This document shows positions 17,339-26,543 of a stretch of DNA of 51,276 nt, one piece after another. Every line of letters begins with the position of its first letter. The stretch's first letter is position 1. The DNA is taken from NCBI GenBank assembly GCA_002841405.1, contig PGZR01000021.1, positions 1-51,276 of the forward strand, written 5' to 3'. The stretch is from Firmicutes bacterium HGW-Firmicutes-4 (lineage in GTDB: Bacteria > Bacillota > Clostridia > Eubacteriales > Eubacteriaceae). Both the position numbers and the translations under genes were made by a program. Under the pieces are notes generated by a model that saw nothing but the letters and a program-made list of their open reading frames with translations, did no database searches and was not told where the DNA came from.

Positions 17339-18639
17339 AAGACGGCCTTCTTCATGGCATCGACGCTGTTATCATATAAACACTTTTCATCTACCTTTTG
17401 CTGTAAAAATTTATTGATGCCGCCAATTTTCTTGATGGCTATATCGAGAGAGGGGTTGGTACCGCTTTTGTAGGCACCAATGCTGACCAGGTCGTAGTTG
17501 GTGTCATAAACTGACATCATATTACGCATCGAAGACGCCGCTTCCATCTGGTCTTTGCTGACAATATTGGACATCAGCCGGCTGACGCTGTTAAGTACAT
17601 CAATGGCTGGATAATGATTTCTGGCGGCAATCTTACGGGATAGCACGATGTGCCCGTCGATGATCCCCCGGACCGTATCGGCGACCGGTTCGTTCATGTC
17701 GTCCCCTTCAACCAGCACCGTATAAATGCCGGTAATCGAGCCGGTTTCAAAATTCCCGCTGCGTTCTAGTAGTTTTGGCATCATCGCGTAGATGGAAGGA
17801 GTGTAGCCCCGGGCGACCGGCGGTTCACCAGTCGCCAGACCGATTTCCCGCTGGGCCATGGCAAAGCGGGTCAGGGAATCCATCATCAGCAAGACATCAT
17901 TGCCCTGATCCTTAAAGTATTCGGCAATGGTGGTGGCCGTTAAGGCACACTTCATCCGCTGCATTGGCGGCTGATCCGAGGTGGCCACCACAATCACTGA
18001 CCGTTCCAGGCCTTCCTGGCCTAAATCGTTTTCCAGAAACTGGCGGACCTCCCGGCCTCGCTCGCCAACCAGGGCAATCACATTGACCTGGGCTTTGACA
18101 TTCCTGGCGATCATCCCCATCAGGGTACTTTTACCGACGCCACTACCGGCAAAGATACCCATTCTCTGGCCCTTGCCAATCGTCAATAAACCATCTATTG
18201 CCTTAACCCCAAATTCCAGGATATCGTCAATACATGGTCGTGAAAAAGGGTTAGCCCCGGTACTTTGAATATCGTAAGGTAGGGTATTCTCGATCGGTCC
18301 GCCGCCGTCAATCGGTTCGCCCATGGCATTAACAACCCGACCGATCATATTTTCGGACACCCCGATTCTCAGGGATGAGCCGGTCGGCTCGACAATATTA
18401 CCGAAGCTGATGCCTTCCGGTTCTTCATAGGGCATCAATAATACCTTATTGCCCCGAAACCCGACTACCTCAGCCAAAATATAACGGTCCGCATTCTGAT
18501 CAAAGATCTTACACAAATCGCCAATGCTGCATTCTGGGCCCACTGATTCAATCATCATGCCCACAACTTTTTCAATTTTTCCAAAATAGTGATAGGTTTC
18601 TGCCCGTTGAATGGCTTTGCAAATCTCAGATGTATTCAT
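17335..18639 (-). CDS. fliI: flagellum-specific ATPase FliI
   Basis: ATPase of the flagellar type III export apparatus, related to F1 beta. 434 aa. Walker A GSGVGKSTLMGM at about residues 163-174, the ALVGERGREVRQF segment, Walker B region VLLMMDSLTRFAMAQREIGLATGEPP, and SLFxxLP-like GSITGIYTVLVEGDDMNEP. The start is preceded by GGAGGCGAAA. It follows fliH by 12 bases and overlaps fliJ by four. Confidence 0.97.
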   Translation of the reverse strand: MNTSEICKAIQRAETYHYFGKIEKVVGMMIESVGPECSIGDLCKIFDQNADRYILAEVVGFRGNKVLLMPYEEPEGISFGNIVEPTGSSLRIGVSENMIGRVVNAMGEPIDGGGPIENTLPYDIQSTGANPFSRPCIDDILEFGVKAIDGLLTIGKGQRMGIFAGSGVGKSTLMGMIARNVKAQVNVIALVGERGREVRQFLENDLGQEGLERSVIVVATSDQPPMQRMKCALTATTIAEYFKDQGNDVLLMMDSLTRFAMAQREIGLATGEPPVARGYTPSIYAMMPKLLERSGNFETGSITGIYTVLVEGDDMNEPVADTVRGIIDGHIVLSRKIAARNHYPAIDVLNSVSRLMSNIVSKDQMEAASSMRNMMSVYDTNYDLVSIGAYKSGTNPSLDIAIKKIGGINKFLQQKVDEKCLYDNSVDAMKKAVL

Positions 18640-18651
18640 TTTCGCCTCCAG

Positions 18652-19434
18652 TTACGAACTCTGTTCGATGGCTTTCTCCAATTGTTCCAATTGTACCGGC
18701 AGACTCATATCAATAACCGAGTCATTGGTTTCCACCATGATTTTATCCACATCCTTTAGGATGATCACTTTGGATTTTTTTGCCAGTTTTTTCAGTTTTT
18801 CTGACATTTCCTTGTTAATATGGAGATTCAGGGTTTTCTGATTCTCGGACAAATAGATTTTGAGATCTTCTTCATCGCCGTGAATCACCTCATCAAAGAA
18901 CTTCAAAAACAGATCCCGATCATCCTGAACCTGATGTTTCATTATTTTTTTGGCAATTTCAAAGGCGATATCCAGTAATTCCTGTTCCTGGTTGTCAAGT
19001 GCCCGCTGTTTTTCGATTCTGATTACTTCGAGCAGCTCATTTATTTCCTGCAATTTGCTTTCAATCTCGGCCGCAGCCTGAGCCATACCATCGTTCAGAC
19101 CCTCTTTAAGGCCGGCCTGAAAACCTTCCCGGGTCCCATCCCGCAAGCCTTCTTCATGGCCAGTTGCATAGCCCTGGGCAAAGCCCTCCTGATAGCCGGT
19201 TTCCTGAGACTTTTCCTTTATCTCCTGGCTGACTCGGATGGCTTCTTTCATCAGCTCATTGGCTGCATACATGGCTTCGACGCTTTCATCATGGTCAATG
19301 CTCGTTTCAGCCATTTCTTCGTTTGGCATGGTTTGGCTATCGCTGTCAATTTCCACTTCAGGCTGATCCATAACCGGCAACACGATTGGCGCAGTAATTT
19401 GAGAAACCCATTTAGCTTTTACAATACTAGACAA
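18652..19434 (-). CDS. fliH: flagellar assembly protein FliH
   Basis: Regulator and tether of the FliI ATPase. About 260 aa. The acidic N-terminal third is followed by a Gly-rich stretch with the spaced repeats GYQEGFAQGYATGHEEGLRDG (residues about 98-132), typical of FliH, and a C-terminal FliH/V-ATPase-E-like domain. The start is placed at TTG 19434 (MSSIVKAKW) because AAGGACGAG lies nine bases upstream; the GTG at 19452 lacks a site. With this start it overlaps the fliG stop by eight bases. Confidence 0.9.
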   Translation of the reverse strand: MSSIVKAKWVSQITAPIVLPVMDQPEVEIDSDSQTMPNEEMAETSIDHDESVEAMYAANELMKEAIRVSQEIKEKSQETGYQEGFAQGYATGHEEGLRDGTREGFQAGLKEGLNDGMAQAAAEIESKLQEINELLEVIRIEKQRALDNQEQELLDIAFEIAKKIMKHQVQDDRDLFLKFFDEVIHGDEEDLKIYLSENQKTLNLHINKEMSEKLKKLAKKSKVIILKDVDKIMVETNDSVIDMSLPVQLEQLEKAIEQSS

Positions 19435-20431
19435 TGATCTCGTCCTTTCCACCCTTAGACGTTACAATTTCGCCTTCTTCTTCCAGTCTTCTGATTACCG
19501 AAACGATCTTCTGCTGAGCTTCTTCGACATCCCGTACCCTGACATTATGGAGGAATTCCATCTCGCTCTTGACGGTGTCACCCATCCGTTGAGACATATT
19601 GGCGAAAATAACATCGGTAACACCTTTGTTTGCACCTTTGAGGGCAATCGACATTTCTTTGGTGTCAATTTCCTGTAAAAAGCGTTGAATGGACATGGGG
19701 TCGAGAATAACAATATCTTCAAATACAAACATCCGCTTCCTGATTTCTTCAGAAAGTTTGGCATCATTTTTACTGAGTTCGTCAAAGATGTATTTTTCAG
19801 TACCACGATCGATATTGTTCATGATTTCCGCAATGTAGTTGATCCCACCAACTTCCAGTAAATCAAAGGATACCACCGACTCAAACTTACGTTCAAGAAT
19901 GGTTTCAACCTGTCTGATAATCTCCGGTGAGGTGCGATCCATCCTGGCAATCCGTTCAACAACGTCCACCCGGATACTTTTGGGCAGTTCCGAAATAATT
20001 GCCGATGCCTGATCGGCCCTGGCATAGGATAAAACCAGGGCGATGGTCTGGGGATGTTCATTCATAATCATATTCATTAAATTTTTGTAGTCAGCCTTGC
20101 GAATAAACTCAAAGGCTTTTGTCCGCAAGGTTTTGGTGACCCGCTCTAACAGTGCGCTCCCTTGCTGAACCCCAAAAGCTTTCTCCAGGACATTTCGGGC
20201 ATAATTAACACCGCCTTCAATGTAAACCTTTTGGGCGACACAAAGACCATAAAATTCATCAATAACCTGATCGGCAACTTCCGGTGGAACACTTTCCTGG
20301 CGGGTTATCTCATAGGTTAAGATCTCAATTTCATCTTCTTGTAAGTGTTTATAAATACTGGAAGCAATATCTGCACCCAGAGAAATAACCACCTGAGCTG
20401 CTTTTTGTCGTGGTGTTAGCGTAACGTCCAT
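19427..20431 (-). CDS. fliG: flagellar motor switch protein FliG
   Basis: Rotor protein that bridges the MS ring and the C ring and takes the torque from the stator. 334 aa. The middle-domain EHPQTIALVLSY motif is at about residues 125-136 and the C-terminal torque helix with alternating charges is intact (FEDIVILDPMSIQRFLQEID onward). Start MDVTLTPRQKAAQV. Thirty bases after fliF, coupled to fliH. Confidence 0.97.
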   Translation of the reverse strand: MDVTLTPRQKAAQVVISLGADIASSIYKHLQEDEIEILTYEITRQESVPPEVADQVIDEFYGLCVAQKVYIEGGVNYARNVLEKAFGVQQGSALLERVTKTLRTKAFEFIRKADYKNLMNMIMNEHPQTIALVLSYARADQASAIISELPKSIRVDVVERIARMDRTSPEIIRQVETILERKFESVVSFDLLEVGGINYIAEIMNNIDRGTEKYIFDELSKNDAKLSEEIRKRMFVFEDIVILDPMSIQRFLQEIDTKEMSIALKGANKGVTDVIFANMSQRMGDTVKSEMEFLHNVRVRDVEEAQQKIVSVIRRLEEEGEIVTSKGGKDEIIV

Positions 20432-20461
20432 ATTTAGTCAACTTCCTTTATTGATTCTGAT

Positions 20462-22054
20462 CTATTCACTTTCATTCTTTAACCATGATTTAAATAACTG
20501 CGCCGCAATTTCAGGGTTGGTGGCTGCAAATTCTTTGACTTTTTCCTTTTTATCATCTTTGACCGGATGAATTGGCTCAATGGATTCCGAACGATCGGCT
20601 GCCAGAGCACCAAATAGAGCATCGGTTTCAGCATCTTCATCGCTCGCAAAGGCTTCTTCAATGCCTTTTTTCCCACGTTTACTTTTCTTCTTCGTCTTGC
20701 CATCGGCCTTTTTCTTTTTACCTCTGGTCAGTACAAACAGTAATACCAGCAGCAGCAACAGTACGCCAGCGCCAATTCCGCCAAATACTAATAATTGTTG
20801 CGGTGTTAACAGTGGTTCCGCTTCAACTTCTTCTTCCGCCTGCGCAAATTCAAAGTTACGCACCGTGACACTTTGGGGGGGCACTCCGGCTGCAAAGGCC
20901 ACTAATTGAACCAGGTTTTCCCGGGCCACCGGGGTCATCGCCGGATCATTGATCGCTATCCCAATTGACACAGTGTCAATGGCCGGATCCATTTTTTCGG
21001 TTTGGGTGATTTCCTGGCTCACCGAATAGCTGGTGTTTTCATTGATCCCGGTGATAATTCCGCCCTCGCCGATAATTCCTTCAGCATAGGTGGTCACATC
21101 GGTATTGCCCGTGGTTCCGGCGATACCGCCGGCAATTCCATCTTCATTTGAGATAACCAGACTGGAAGATTCCTGATTAATAACCCCAGAGTTCTCACCA
21201 TCCGGTGATGGGGTATAAACCGTTGATTCCTGCTTTACCGCATCGGTATTCAGGGTTGCTGTTACCGATACCTTGTATTGATCGGGATCATATGGTCCAT
21301 CTAATACATTGTTTACTTTTTGAGTCAGATCATTTTCAATGGTTTTGGTCAGTTTCAGCTTGGCCTCTCCGCCATTGGCGGCAGCCATATTGTTGATCAG
21401 ATCATTTCCATTACCATCAGTTAAAGCAATATTATCTGCCGATAGACCGGCCACTGATTTGGCCACCAGATTCTGGATCCCCGAAGTCTGTTCTCTTGTT
21501 AAGGTCGCCCCTGGCTCTAAATGAATAATAACGGATGCGGTCGTCGCTTCTGTTTCCTGCAAGTAAAAAACATTTTCAGTTGGTACCGAAATAGTTACAA
21601 TGGCATCCTTGACGCCTTCCAGAGTCTTAATACTGGCCCCGATCCGTTCCTGCAATTGCATATTTTCGTATTGCTTTCGCTCGTAATCAGTGGACAGCAT
21701 GCTGTTATTATCCTGAATAACGTAATAACTCAAGCCATTTTTAGGGTAACCTGCTGTTGCCAGTTTCATTCGGATTCGTGATTCATCTTCCTTCGGTACG
21801 GTGATATTCCCACCGGCATCAAGCTTGACATCCGCTTCCATCTCTGTCAGGGCGGCCATAATTTCAGTGGTTTCGGCCTGGGTCAGATCGTCAAAAAGCG
21901 GAACATAGTCCTTGTAATTTAAAAAAGCGGTCAAGCCGATGGACGCCAACAAGACCAGTACAACCCCACCAATCATGAGTATCTTGGCTTTTTTGGATGT
22001 TCCAGTCCAGAAGTTTTTGATTTTTTCTATAATGCCCTTTATTTTCTCATTCAT
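20462..22054 (-). CDS. fliF: flagellar MS-ring protein FliF
   Basis: Forms the membrane ring on which the flagellum is built. 530 aa. A transmembrane helix at about residues 24-45 and a second at about 425-450 flank the periplasm-facing ring domains (YscJ/FliF and FliF C motifs; ERKQYENMQLQERIGASIKTLEGV is the YscJ-type signature). A basic cluster follows (KKKKADGKTKKKSKRGKKG), then the C-terminal tail for FliG binding (NPEIAAQLFKSWLKNE). Its ribosome site is weak (GGATGGATG), which fits translational coupling with the small ORF that overlaps its start. Confidence 0.96.
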   Translation of the reverse strand: MNEKIKGIIEKIKNFWTGTSKKAKILMIGGVVLVLLASIGLTAFLNYKDYVPLFDDLTQAETTEIMAALTEMEADVKLDAGGNITVPKEDESRIRMKLATAGYPKNGLSYYVIQDNNSMLSTDYERKQYENMQLQERIGASIKTLEGVKDAIVTISVPTENVFYLQETEATTASVIIHLEPGATLTREQTSGIQNLVAKSVAGLSADNIALTDGNGNDLINNMAAANGGEAKLKLTKTIENDLTQKVNNVLDGPYDPDQYKVSVTATLNTDAVKQESTVYTPSPDGENSGVINQESSSLVISNEDGIAGGIAGTTGNTDVTTYAEGIIGEGGIITGINENTSYSVSQEITQTEKMDPAIDTVSIGIAINDPAMTPVARENLVQLVAFAAGVPPQSVTVRNFEFAQAEEEVEAEPLLTPQQLLVFGGIGAGVLLLLLVLLFVLTRGKKKKADGKTKKKSKRGKKGIEEAFASDEDAETDALFGALAADRSESIEPIHPVKDDKKEKVKEFAATNPEIAAQLFKSWLKNESE

Positions 22055-22190
22055 CGTCTTTTTTCATCCATCCAAAATATTTGATGTCAATATTAATTTT
22101 TAAATCCGCGCATTCAAACAAGAGATCCTGATCATGAAATAAATTTTGCTGATCGGTATCCGCTGTTCTCCAACCATATTTTTTCGACAA
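22047..22190 (-). CDS. possible small protein between fliE and fliF
   Basis: A 47-codon frame from TTG 22190 (or TTG 22196) to TGA at 22047 fills the fliE-fliF gap: it opens right after the fliE stop and its stop overlaps the fliF start by eight bases. The translation begins SKKYGWRTADTDQQNLFHD, is acidic in the middle and ends YFGWMKKDDE; composition is protein-like. No clear ribosome site, so it would need coupling to fliE. Most related gene clusters have fliE and fliF almost touching, so a 144-bp gap is unusual. It may equally be non-coding. Confidence 0.3.
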   Translation of the reverse strand: MSKKYGWRTADTDQQNLFHDQDLLFECADLKINIDIKYFGWMKKDDE

Positions 22191-22198
22191 ACTCAAAT

Positions 22199-22519
22199 TT
22201 ACAAGCCTGTGTTCATAACAGTCTGATATGACTCTAACACCTTATTACGCAGTTGAACCATGGTTTGAAGGGCAACATCTGCTTTGGCAGTGTTAATCAT
22301 CATGGTATGCATATCATCCATATTACCAATCGAAAGATTGTAGGCGTCGACCTTGGTAGCGGCTTCCGTTTCTTCGACATTGTTGATGACATCCTGCAAA
22401 ACATTTTGGAAGTCTCCGGCAACGCCTATTTCAGCTGCAGCTGCCGCATTGGCTGCGTTACCGGCAACAGAGCCCACCCCGGCTCCGCTGATAATTGAAC
22501 TCATCGGTACTATAAACAT
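22199..22519 (-). CDS. fliE: flagellar hook-basal body protein FliE
   Basis: Rod adapter between the MS ring and the proximal rod; also an early export substrate. 106 aa. Ala-rich N-terminal part, then the conserved FQNVLQDVINNVEETEAATK and the C-terminal ADVALQTMVQLRNKVLESYQTVMN signature. The ATG at 22519 has AAAAGGAGAAAATT in front. Twelve bases after flgC. Confidence 0.93.
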   Translation of the reverse strand: MFIVPMSSIISGAGVGSVAGNAANAAAAAEIGVAGDFQNVLQDVINNVEETEAATKVDAYNLSIGNMDDMHTMMINTAKADVALQTMVQLRNKVLESYQTVMNTGL

Positions 22520-22531
22520 AATTTTCTCCTT

Positions 22532-22969
22532 TTATCGGCCAATTTCCAGGGCCTTTAGAACAATCGATTTTGTGGCATTAAATGCGGTTACATTGGCTTC
22601 GTAGGCGCGACTGGCGCCCATGGCGTCGGTCATTTCCTGAGCAGTATTGACGTTGGGATACAGCACATAACCCTCTGCGTTGGCATCCGGATGGGTGGGA
22701 TCATAAACCGGCACTAAAGCCGAAGGGTCGTCAATCACAGCCTCAACCTGAACCCCTGCTTTTTGAACCGCTCCGGTAGCTGTTTTTAACGCATCCTGAA
22801 ATGTCCCGGTATTAACACTGCTTAGTACCGTCATTTTACGACGATAGGGTTCCCCTTCTTCGGTTCGGGTGACCTGGGCATTGGCAATGTTCTGGGCAAT
22901 GATATCCAATCGATACTTTTGCGCCGTCATGCCAGAGCCTGAAATATTAAAAGAACTTAAAAAACTCAT
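22532..22969 (-). CDS. flgC: flagellar basal-body rod protein FlgC
   Basis: Proximal rod subunit. 145 aa. N-terminal rod motif NISGSGMTAQKYRLDIIAQN with IANAQ.TRT, and the C-terminal heptad helix EMTDAMGASRAYEANVTAFN used for packing with other rod proteins. It abuts flgB without a gap. Confidence 0.96.
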   Translation of the reverse strand: MSFLSSFNISGSGMTAQKYRLDIIAQNIANAQVTRTEEGEPYRRKMTVLSSVNTGTFQDALKTATGAVQKAGVQVEAVIDDPSALVPVYDPTHPDANAEGYVLYPNVNTAQEMTDAMGASRAYEANVTAFNATKSIVLKALEIGR

Positions 22970-23377
22970 CTATTTTCCTCCATTAATCGCATATTTTAAT
23001 CTGGAATAGGAATCAGAAACGCCACGAACCAGATAATAATACTGCAACACCGACTTCGACATATCAATGTTTTCAGATTCCAGATCGACGTTGTTTTCAT
23101 CCAGACGGTTGGATGTGGCCCCTTCATAAACACTGATGTTTGAATCCTTAATGGACTGAATACTCTCCATTTTATCAAGAAATCCTGTGGAACTTGAATT
23201 GGAAGTCGTTTGAAGTTTATTCATTTCTGCTTTTAATGAATCTTCAAAATTGACCTTAATCGCTTTATATCCGGGTGTTTCCGAGTTAGCAATGTTATTG
23301 CTGGTGGCCTTTTGTCTTTGCCAGGTGCCGTCCAAAGCTTTTTGATATAAGGCTGATGTTATCGAATCGCCAATCAT
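22970..23377 (-). CDS. flgB: flagellar basal-body rod protein FlgB
   Basis: Proximal rod subunit, first gene of the basal-body/export operon. 135 aa. N-terminal helix with SNNIANSETPGYKA, central region with VDLESENIDMSKSVLQY, C-terminal YSRLKYAINGGK. Start ATG with AAGAAGGAGGATACG. Upstream lies a 367-base non-coding stretch with a SigA-like promoter. Confidence 0.96.
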   Translation of the reverse strand: MIGDSITSALYQKALDGTWQRQKATSNNIANSETPGYKAIKVNFEDSLKAEMNKLQTTSNSSSTGFLDKMESIQSIKDSNISVYEGATSNRLDENNVDLESENIDMSKSVLQYYYLVRGVSDSYSRLKYAINGGK

Positions 23378-23512
23378 CGTATCCTCCTTCTTTCTTTATG
23401 CTGGTTTAATTCCCAGCTTTAAGTAGTTTTTATTATTACATCCTTTTGTTAAAATCAATACTCCTTGTAAATCGCTTCTTTAAGGCGAATTACAATACTA
23501 GTAGATACTACC

Positions 23513-23541
23513 ATAATACCATAATTTTTAATAAACAACAA
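23513..23541 (-). promoter_or_regulatory. SigA-type promoter of the flgB operon
   Basis: TTGTTG (23541-23536), 17-bp spacer, TATTAT (23518-23513) on the minus strand. Confidence 0.5.
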
Positions 23542-23702
23542 ATAGATTTATGATCTGTCTTAGCTAGAATTAAGTTAGTGGAATTTAAGTTATCTCAATT
23601 GGTATTGATAACTTATTCATTATAAAACAACCGCCACTATAACAAGCAAATATTATAATATTGTTATTTTCTCTGCTGGTCTTTATTATATGGCGTCACG
23701 AA

Positions 23703-23730
23703 AAAAAAAGCAACCACGGTCGCTTTTTTT
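23703..23730 (-). terminator. terminator of the fliD-fliS-fliT-like group
   Basis: AAAAAAGCGACC / GGTTGCTTTTTT (one G-U pair) with a two-base loop and nine T on the minus strand, 15 bases past the stop of the 131-aa gene. Confidence 0.8.
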
Positions 23731-23744
23731 AAGGATTCTATCTA

Positions 23745-24140
23745 TTATTTTTTTGCATCTAAAAATGTCCCATAGCTTGGTGTTAAACTGATTTCATAAT
23801 CGGCGACTTTCTGATTTTGCTGATTTTTCTTTAAATCCTGCAAGGTTTTTTGCTGTTCTGCTTTAATCATATGAATACAGTTTTGATCCATATCTTGAAT
23901 AAGCTTGATCAAGCCGTCAATTTGTCCCTTTTCTTCAATCGTACAGACTTGATTACCCTTCAGTCCGGTGAATTGCTCTTCCATACTTTTCAATCGCATG
24001 ATCAGCTGATCCCGTTCTTCCAGTATTCCCGCCAGAGACTCCCAGTCTTCAATACTGCTGAGAATTTCTTCGCCCTTTGTTACATATTCCTTTAAAACAA
24101 GAATTTTTTCCTGGCATAATTCATGAGCCTTGTCATTCAT
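23745..24140 (-). CDS. FliT-like flagellar protein (hypothetical)
   Basis: 131 aa, helical and charged (KILVLKEYVTKGEEILSSIEDWESL... then a Lys/Gln-rich helix). Directly follows fliS with one base between, the place where fliT sits in many Firmicutes. FliT is a poorly conserved chaperone for FliD. The pattern of two long helices with ..LEERDQLI.. fits such chaperones, but the assignment rests mainly on position and length. Ends at a strong terminator. Confidence 0.6.
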   Translation of the reverse strand: MNDKAHELCQEKILVLKEYVTKGEEILSSIEDWESLAGILEERDQLIMRLKSMEEQFTGLKGNQVCTIEEKGQIDGLIKLIQDMDQNCIHMIKAEQQKTLQDLKKNQQNQKVADYEISLTPSYGTFLDAKK

Positions 24141-24141
24141 T

Positions 24142-24534
24142 TTACAGTCCTCGGGATTTTAACGGGTTACTGATTTTTTCGGCTTCCTTGAATGAGTCTT
24201 TAAGATCAACAATTAAAGCTAATAAACTCTTTAATAACTCAACATCTCGACTGGCATTAGCTTCACCCAGTTTTGTAAAAATAAAACTGTACATTTCATT
24301 TAGTTCAATCGAAATCGGGTATTGCATATCCAAAGAAAGATTTAATGAGGTGATAATCTTCTGAGCTTTGGCAATACAATTGTAAGCTTTTGCAAAACTA
24401 TCCTTTTCAATCAGGATGATACCCATTTTAACTTGTTTTTCTGCTTCCTCAAAGAGCTTAATGACCACTTCTCCCTTAGAGAGACTTTCGATGGCATATC
24501 GTTTGGATTCCTGATAAGCGTTAGCATTTTGCAT
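24142..24534 (-). CDS. fliS: flagellin export chaperone FliS
   Basis: Binds the C-terminus of flagellin in the cytoplasm and stops early polymerisation. 130 aa. The N-terminal AYQESKRYAIESLSKGEVVIKLFEEAEKQV is characteristic (compare Y..N.V.TASP..L..MLYDGA), followed by the four-helix bundle. Twenty-two bases after fliD. Confidence 0.9.
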   Translation of the reverse strand: MQNANAYQESKRYAIESLSKGEVVIKLFEEAEKQVKMGIILIEKDSFAKAYNCIAKAQKIITSLNLSLDMQYPISIELNEMYSFIFTKLGEANASRDVELLKSLLALIVDLKDSFKEAEKISNPLKSRGL

Positions 24535-24556
24535 GACAACTCCTCCTTTCTATGAA

Positions 24557-26449
24557 CTATGCGCCTGATGAAAACTGCGCTAGCATTGAACTTTGACTGT
24601 TTAATTGCTGTAGTGCTGTTTCTAAGGCTGAGAACTTACCCCAATAATATGTTTCTTCGGTTTTTAACTTTATTCTTAACTCGGCGATGCTTTTATTCGT
24701 TTTGGTAACACTAACCGTGATCGTGTTTTCGGTATCAGAAAGGGTTGATTCATAACCAGCCATTTCAATTAAGGATCCTCTTGACCCTTTAGCTCCTGAA
24801 GTCTTAGTGGCTCCGTTAATGATTTCGTTTAATTGCTGTGCAATTCCTGTTTTTTCTGTGGTGAAAAGTTGTTGAATGGCTGAGCCTTTTGTCTCAAGCG
24901 CGGTTGTCAGTTTGGTCTCATCAATTTTTAGTTTGCCATTTTCTGAATATCCTGCTGAGGTAATCCCCATATCATAAAGGCTGATGCCGCCACTTACAGC
25001 AGAGCCGTAAATCATCGACTGCATTTTTGATGCAATCCCTTTTAAGATGCTATCATTTTGCAGAAGACCAATTTTGGCTTTCTTTTCCCAATTTTCAACT
25101 TCTTTTTCACTCATATCCGCTTTTTGTTCATCTGTCAATGGTGGAAAATTTGAATCGGCATTTTCTTTAGCCAATTTATTCATCATTTCGATCATATTAT
25201 TATAATCTGTTACAAAACTCTTAATTGTGTCTTTTAAACTGGTTGAATCTGTCTTCGAGGAAATGGTTATTGCCTCGTCACTCGTCTCCAATAATTCGAT
25301 CTTAACGCCGTCCACTTCGATTGAGTTGGATGTCCGCACAATTGACTGATTATTGACGATTAATTCCGCATTCTTGCCATCAATTTTTGCTGCTCCGGCG
25401 CCAGTCAATCCCAATGATTCCATTAACTTACCAGTTGATTCAGAAACTTGGATATTATCCCCCATACCGCTGACCTTAGCTGTTAAGGTAAACTTATCAG
25501 TGATCGAAGAATATGCCATTGTGACACCAGCATCGGCGGAATTCACCTTACTCATTACCGCGGTAAGTGTATCTGTGCTGCTAAAACTAAATTGTTTCCC
25601 ATTGATGGAAAAATTAAATTGATTATCTGCCAAGGGAATTGCGAAAGATGAAGCAATATCGGCCGAGGTTTTTGTCGTGCTAATTCGATCCGTTTGCCCG
25701 TCGGTTAATTTTAAGTAATCTAACGTCGCTGTATCACCATTTAAGGCATTGACGGTTAATTGTGAGCCAGAAGCAGATAACCCCAGTACGCCGCCTGTCA
25801 TAGAAACATTTATTAATGAATCACCGGTACTTTTTTTCCCGAAGGCATCATCGATTTTTGATTGCAGTGCCGCTGCAAAATTCGCATCTGATCCCACTGC
25901 CAAGGTCTCAAACGCACTATCTAGAGTGATGGTACGGACTTGACCATCCATTTTCAAAAGAAAAGACTTGCTGTTGGTCCCATCAATACCAGCTAAGAGG
26001 CCTGCGGTATCTGCTATAGCCGATCCACTTAACGGCTGCGATGCACTACTAACACCTGTCACGGTCTGATTGGTTGCTAATTGGGTAATTTTATTTAACG
26101 TTATATTACCTGCTGACGCCGCACTAGTGCTTGATACCGAGATTTTCGTCGAAGCAGATGATGCATTAATCGTGTTATATAATGATACACTTCTGAAATT
26201 AGTTGTTGATAATACATCCAGATATTTGCTCTGGAATTCTTTAAGCGTCTTGGAAACGTTGCGATAAGCAGCCTGTTTCCACTCCATTGTTTGAACTTTC
26301 TGTTGACTCTTGGTAATTCTTGCACGACTGGCACTTGTCAGGCTTTCGACCAAAGAATCCGTATCCAGGCCAGAAACCAGACCAGCCATTCCGGTTTTGG
26401 CTGACAACGCTGATAATGAACTTGTAGATGAATTTACTGAAGTTGCCAT
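24557..26449 (-). CDS. fliD: flagellar hook-associated protein 2 (filament cap) FliD
   Basis: Capping protein under which flagellin adds to the filament. 630 aa. FliD N domain with GLVSGLDTDSLVESLTSASRARI near residue 23-45, a Ser/Thr-rich middle, and the FliD C domain (SFVTDYNNMIEMMNKL; GISLYDMGITSAGYSENGKLKID; C-terminal coiled helix). ATG follows TTTGGAGGGATAGAAA. A good SigD-type promoter lies at 26517-26543, overlapping the cheR stop codon. Confidence 0.95.
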   Translation of the reverse strand: MATSVNSSTSSLSALSAKTGMAGLVSGLDTDSLVESLTSASRARITKSQQKVQTMEWKQAAYRNVSKTLKEFQSKYLDVLSTTNFRSVSLYNTINASSASTKISVSSTSAASAGNITLNKITQLATNQTVTGVSSASQPLSGSAIADTAGLLAGIDGTNSKSFLLKMDGQVRTITLDSAFETLAVGSDANFAAALQSKIDDAFGKKSTGDSLINVSMTGGVLGLSASGSQLTVNALNGDTATLDYLKLTDGQTDRISTTKTSADIASSFAIPLADNQFNFSINGKQFSFSSTDTLTAVMSKVNSADAGVTMAYSSITDKFTLTAKVSGMGDNIQVSESTGKLMESLGLTGAGAAKIDGKNAELIVNNQSIVRTSNSIEVDGVKIELLETSDEAITISSKTDSTSLKDTIKSFVTDYNNMIEMMNKLAKENADSNFPPLTDEQKADMSEKEVENWEKKAKIGLLQNDSILKGIASKMQSMIYGSAVSGGISLYDMGITSAGYSENGKLKIDETKLTTALETKGSAIQQLFTTEKTGIAQQLNEIINGATKTSGAKGSRGSLIEMAGYESTLSDTENTITVSVTKTNKSIAELRIKLKTEETYYWGKFSALETALQQLNSQSSMLAQFSSGA

Positions 26450-26516
26450 TTTCTATCCCTCCAAACTTAAATTTTTTCTTATTTTGCTCAATGATTATGT
26501 CTCTCTCTTAATTATT

Positions 26517-26543
26517 ATATCGTCTTGATATTCAATAACTTTA
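26517..26543 (-). promoter_or_regulatory. SigD (sigma-28)-type promoter of fliD
   Basis: TAAA (26543-26540), 15 bases, GACGATAT (26524-26517). The TAAA box overlaps the cheR stop codon. The same two boxes recur before flgM, flagellin and cheA. Confidence 0.7.

Larger units (their letters stand above)
23378..23744 (-). other. leader and promoter region of the flgB operon
   Basis: No gene seen. From right to left it holds the fliT-like gene terminator (23703-23730), an AT-rich stretch, a SigA-type promoter (23513-23541) and an untranslated leader of about 130 bases with two small hairpins: an imperfect inverted repeat around 23467-23493 (GTAAATCGC / GCGAATTAC) and GCTGG / CCAGC at 23400-23417, just before the flgB ribosome site. 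No SigD-type box was seen, so this operon looks like an early class. Confidence 0.5.
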
